A stretch of DNA of 7,926 nt, from positions 1-7,926 of the forward strand of contig CAZJBJ010000157.1 of NCBI GenBank assembly GCA_964544295.1, written 5' to 3'. Shown here piece by piece: positions 6,335 through 7,926 of the stretch (positions are counted from its first letter, which is position 1; each line of letters opens with the position of its first letter). The notes below the pieces were generated by a model, which was not told where the DNA came from, did not search any database, and saw nothing but the letters and a program-made list of their open reading frames with translations. Source of the stretch: JAENVU01 sp964544295 (GTDB lineage Bacteria > Actinomycetota > Acidimicrobiia > IMCC26256 > JAENVU01). Made by a program: the position numbers and the translations under genes.

Positions 6335-7071
6335 GGCGGTCCTTCGAGAGGGGAGAGGTGGAACCCGTGCGCGTCCGCCGCGACGAGGTGGGCATCGGGC
6401 ACCCGTGTCCAGGCCGGGTCGGCGTCGAGCGGCTCGGACGCGAGGGTGGTGCCGCGGTCGGTGTGGTGCGCGTAGAGGGTGTGGCGCCAGGTCGTCGCCA
6501 CGAGGGCGTCCGCCGTCATCGCCATGAGATTCACGTACACGTCCGGCGCGGGCGCGACGACCGCATGCACCGCGGCGACCGCAGCCGCGAGGTCGGCGCC
6601 CTCAGCGATGCGGGCGCGGAGGATCGCGAAGAGGACTTCCGAGTCGGTGTCGCCGGCGAGGGAGACGCCGGGCGGGACTTCGGCGCGCAGGCGCGCCTCG
6701 GTGCCGCCCTGGAACGCGTGACCGTTCAACGAGAACGCCACCGGACCGAGTTCGGTCGTGGCGACGAACGGCGCGTTGTTCACCGTGCGCAGCGTGGTTC
6801 CGGGCGAGGCTTTGCGGGCGGCGGCGAGCATCGCCCCTGTGCAGTCGGTGGTGTGGTGGAAACCGGTGTCGGTCCAGATGGGCTCGGTGCTGCGGTAGTG
6901 CAGCGGCGCCAACCGCGGGCTGGTCCACCACGCGATGCCCCAGCCGTCCGGATTGTCGTCGGCGACGATCATTTCGCGCGGCGCCCGGCCCTGGGCGCAC
7001 AGGCCGTGCGGCGCGTGCAGGAGATCCGCGATCGGTCGGGGCGCGCCGAGGTGAGCGACGTGACGGCACAT
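6331..7071 (-). CDS. egtC: EgtC, gamma-glutamyl hercynylcysteine sulfoxide amidohydrolase
   Basis: EgtC is an N-terminal-nucleophile amidohydrolase of the class II glutamine amidotransferase fold that removes glutamate from the EgtB product. After removal of Met1, C2 of MCRH is the nucleophile. Other family features are DDNPDGWGIAWW (38-49), R86 in ARKASPG, NNAPF (98-102), NG at 116-117 in SLNGHAF and GDTDSEVLF (140-148). The length of 246 residues is near the usual 225-250. It starts 3 nt after the egtB stop and overlaps egtD by 4 nt, so the three genes form one transcript. The EgtB-EgtC pair next to EgtD marks the glutamylcysteine-dependent, mycobacterial-type pathway. No other class II amidotransferase role (GatB, purF, asnB type) is suggested, because synthase domains are missing. 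Confidence 0.95.
   Translation of the reverse strand: MCRHVAHLGAPRPIADLLHAPHGLCAQGRAPREMIVADDNPDGWGIAWWTSPRLAPLHYRSTEPIWTDTGFHHTTDCTGAMLAAARKASPGTTLRTVNNAPFVATTELGPVAFSLNGHAFQGGTEARLRAEVPPGVSLAGDTDSEVLFAILRARIAEGADLAAAVAAVHAVVAPAPDVYVNLMAMTADALVATTWRHTLYAHHTDRGTTLASEPLDADPAWTRVPDAHLVAADAHGFHLSPLEGPP
6340..6344 (-). promoter_or_regulatory. Ribosome binding site of egtD inside egtC
   Basis: AAGGA on the - strand, 5 nt before the egtD ATG, lies within the last codons of egtC. It fixes the egtD start and suggests that translation of the two genes is coupled. Confidence 0.6.
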
Positions 7072-7074
7072 GCG

Positions 7075-7926
7075 TCAGGCGTCCCGCGCGCACCGAACGC
7101 CGCTGAAGATCTGGCGCCGGATCGGATAATCCCAGTTGCGAAAGGTGGTGCTGATCGCACGCGGGCTCGTGGCCCACGACCCGCCGCGCAGCACTTTGTA
7201 CTCGGGTCCGAAGAACACCTCGGAGTATTCGGGGTACGGGAAGCTGGCGAATCCGGGGTAGGCGGCGAAGTCCGATGCGGTCCATTCCCAGACGCCCCCG
7301 AGCAGGTCGAGCAGCCCCGATGCCGATCGCCCGCCCGGGTGCGCGCCGACGTCGTCGGGGCCCCACCGCGCGGTGTTGCCCCACAGCGCCGCCGGACAGT
7401 CCTGCTCGGCCTCGCCCCAGGGCCATTGCCGCTTGGTGCCGATGCCGCGACCGGGATCCCAGCTCGCGGCCTTCTCCCATTCGGCCTCGGTGGGCAGCCG
7501 CTTCCCGGCCCACCGCGCGTAGGCGTCGGCTTCGTACCACCCGATGTGTTGCACGGGTTCGTGCGGCGGGACCGCCTCGACCCGACCGAAGCGGTTGCGT
7601 GCCCAGCCGGTATCCGTCTCGGTCCAGAACTCGGGGCTCGTGAGCCCGGCCTCCTGCCGCCACGCCCAACCGGCGTCGCACCAGTGCGTCGGGTCGTCGT
7701 ACCCGCCGGCCTCGATGAAGCGGACGTACTCGGCGTTCGTCGTCGGCGCGACGTCGATGAAGAAGGCGGGAAGGTCGACGGCGTGCGCGGGTCGTTCGTT
7801 GTCGTACGCCGTGACGTCGGTGTCGGTCCCCATGACGAACGGCCCGGCCGGGATCAGGACTTCCCCGGCCGGATCGGGATCGTCGGCCTCCGGGTCACGT
7901 GGCCGGCTACCGCCGGCTCCCGCCTC
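7075..7926 (-). CDS. egtB: EgtB, hercynine oxygenase / sulfoxide synthase, C-terminal part (cut by the window edge)
   Basis: EgtB is a non-haem iron enzyme that joins hercynine to gamma-glutamylcysteine with oxygen to form the sulfoxide. The in-window frame has 283 residues and stays open to the right edge: upstream of an internal ATG at 7833 the codons read EVLIPAGPFV, the usual entry to the formylglycine-generating-enzyme fold, so that ATG is not the start. The fold continues with HAVDLPAFFID, VQHIGWYEADAYARWAGKRLPTEAEWE, in parts (IGWYEADAYARW, RLPTEAEWE), GGVWEWTASDF, VLRGGSW and a closing SGVRCA. NWDYPIRRQIF carries W-D and, four residues later, R, which fit W415, D416 and R420 of the M. 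thermoresistibile enzyme. A tyrosine-rich stretch (YPGFASFPYPEY) is where the catalytic tyrosine is expected; which one needs an alignment. The N-terminal DinB-like domain with the iron histidines lies outside the window. Confidence 0.95.
   Translation of the reverse strand, partial: EAGAGGSRPRDPEADDPDPAGEVLIPAGPFVMGTDTDVTAYDNERPAHAVDLPAFFIDVAPTTNAEYVRFIEAGGYDDPTHWCDAGWAWRQEAGLTSPEFWTETDTGWARNRFGRVEAVPPHEPVQHIGWYEADAYARWAGKRLPTEAEWEKAASWDPGRGIGTKRQWPWGEAEQDCPAALWGNTARWGPDDVGAHPGGRSASGLLDLLGGVWEWTASDFAAYPGFASFPYPEYSEVFFGPEYKVLRGGSWATSPRAISTTFRNWDYPIRRQIFSGVRCARDA

Noticed and set aside
4679..6475. A 598-codon open frame on the + strand across the metalloprotease, egtD and egtC.
   Set aside because: It is antisense to three well-supported genes, crosses their boundaries, is rich in Arg and Gly with no domain, and long antisense frames are expected where third codon positions are G or C.
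7075..7833. EgtB as a complete 252-residue protein starting at the ATG at 7833.
   Set aside because: The frame stays open to 7926 and the upstream codons encode the conserved entry to the fold, so the true start is outside the window.

Overview
The window is GC-rich throughout. It carries single-turnover housekeeping genes typical of Actinomycetota: a SUF iron-sulfur operon that uses SufU, an egtB-egtC-egtD ergothioneine operon, and an L,D-transpeptidase with a Thr/Ser linker and a Pro-Ala tail. A deep-branching actinobacterium, for example Acidimicrobiia, would fit; that placement is inference from gene content and composition, not from a marker gene. Nothing looks recently mobile: there is no transposase, integrase, tRNA, CRISPR array or phage gene, and base composition is even.

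Layout. The left edge holds the last 90 codons of a SufC-type ABC ATPase on the + strand (to 275). Everything else is on the - strand and is read right to left. From the right edge: egtB (cut by the window edge), egtC and egtD, packed with a 3-nt gap and a 4-nt overlap; a secreted lipoprotein metalloprotease (4316-5317) with its own likely promoter; a second, complete sufC overlapping sufS by 4 nt, then sufU, ending at a probable terminator (about 1717-1742); a 64-codon gene of unknown function with a strong ribosome binding site (1444-1638); and an L,D-transpeptidase (318-1343) convergent with the first sufC. There is no gene-free stretch above 300 bases; the longest gaps are about 100-110 nt (1344-1443 and 1639-1748).

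How the genes fit together. SufS takes sulfur from cysteine and SufU accepts it; SufC is the ATPase of the SufBCD scaffold. SufB and SufD are not in the window. EgtD trimethylates histidine, EgtB makes the C-S bond using non-haem iron, and EgtC removes the glutamate; the final C-S lyase (EgtE) is not present here and EgtA, if present, lies beyond the right edge. The two operons share sulfur and iron chemistry, but any functional link is inference.

The most notable points are two separate SufC genes within 3.5 kb, a perfect palindrome directly upstream of the suf start codon, a likely leaderless GTG-start promoter for the metalloprotease, and a conserved-looking but unrecognised 64-residue protein. 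Most of the window is ordinary core metabolism, and I do not see a clear new system.
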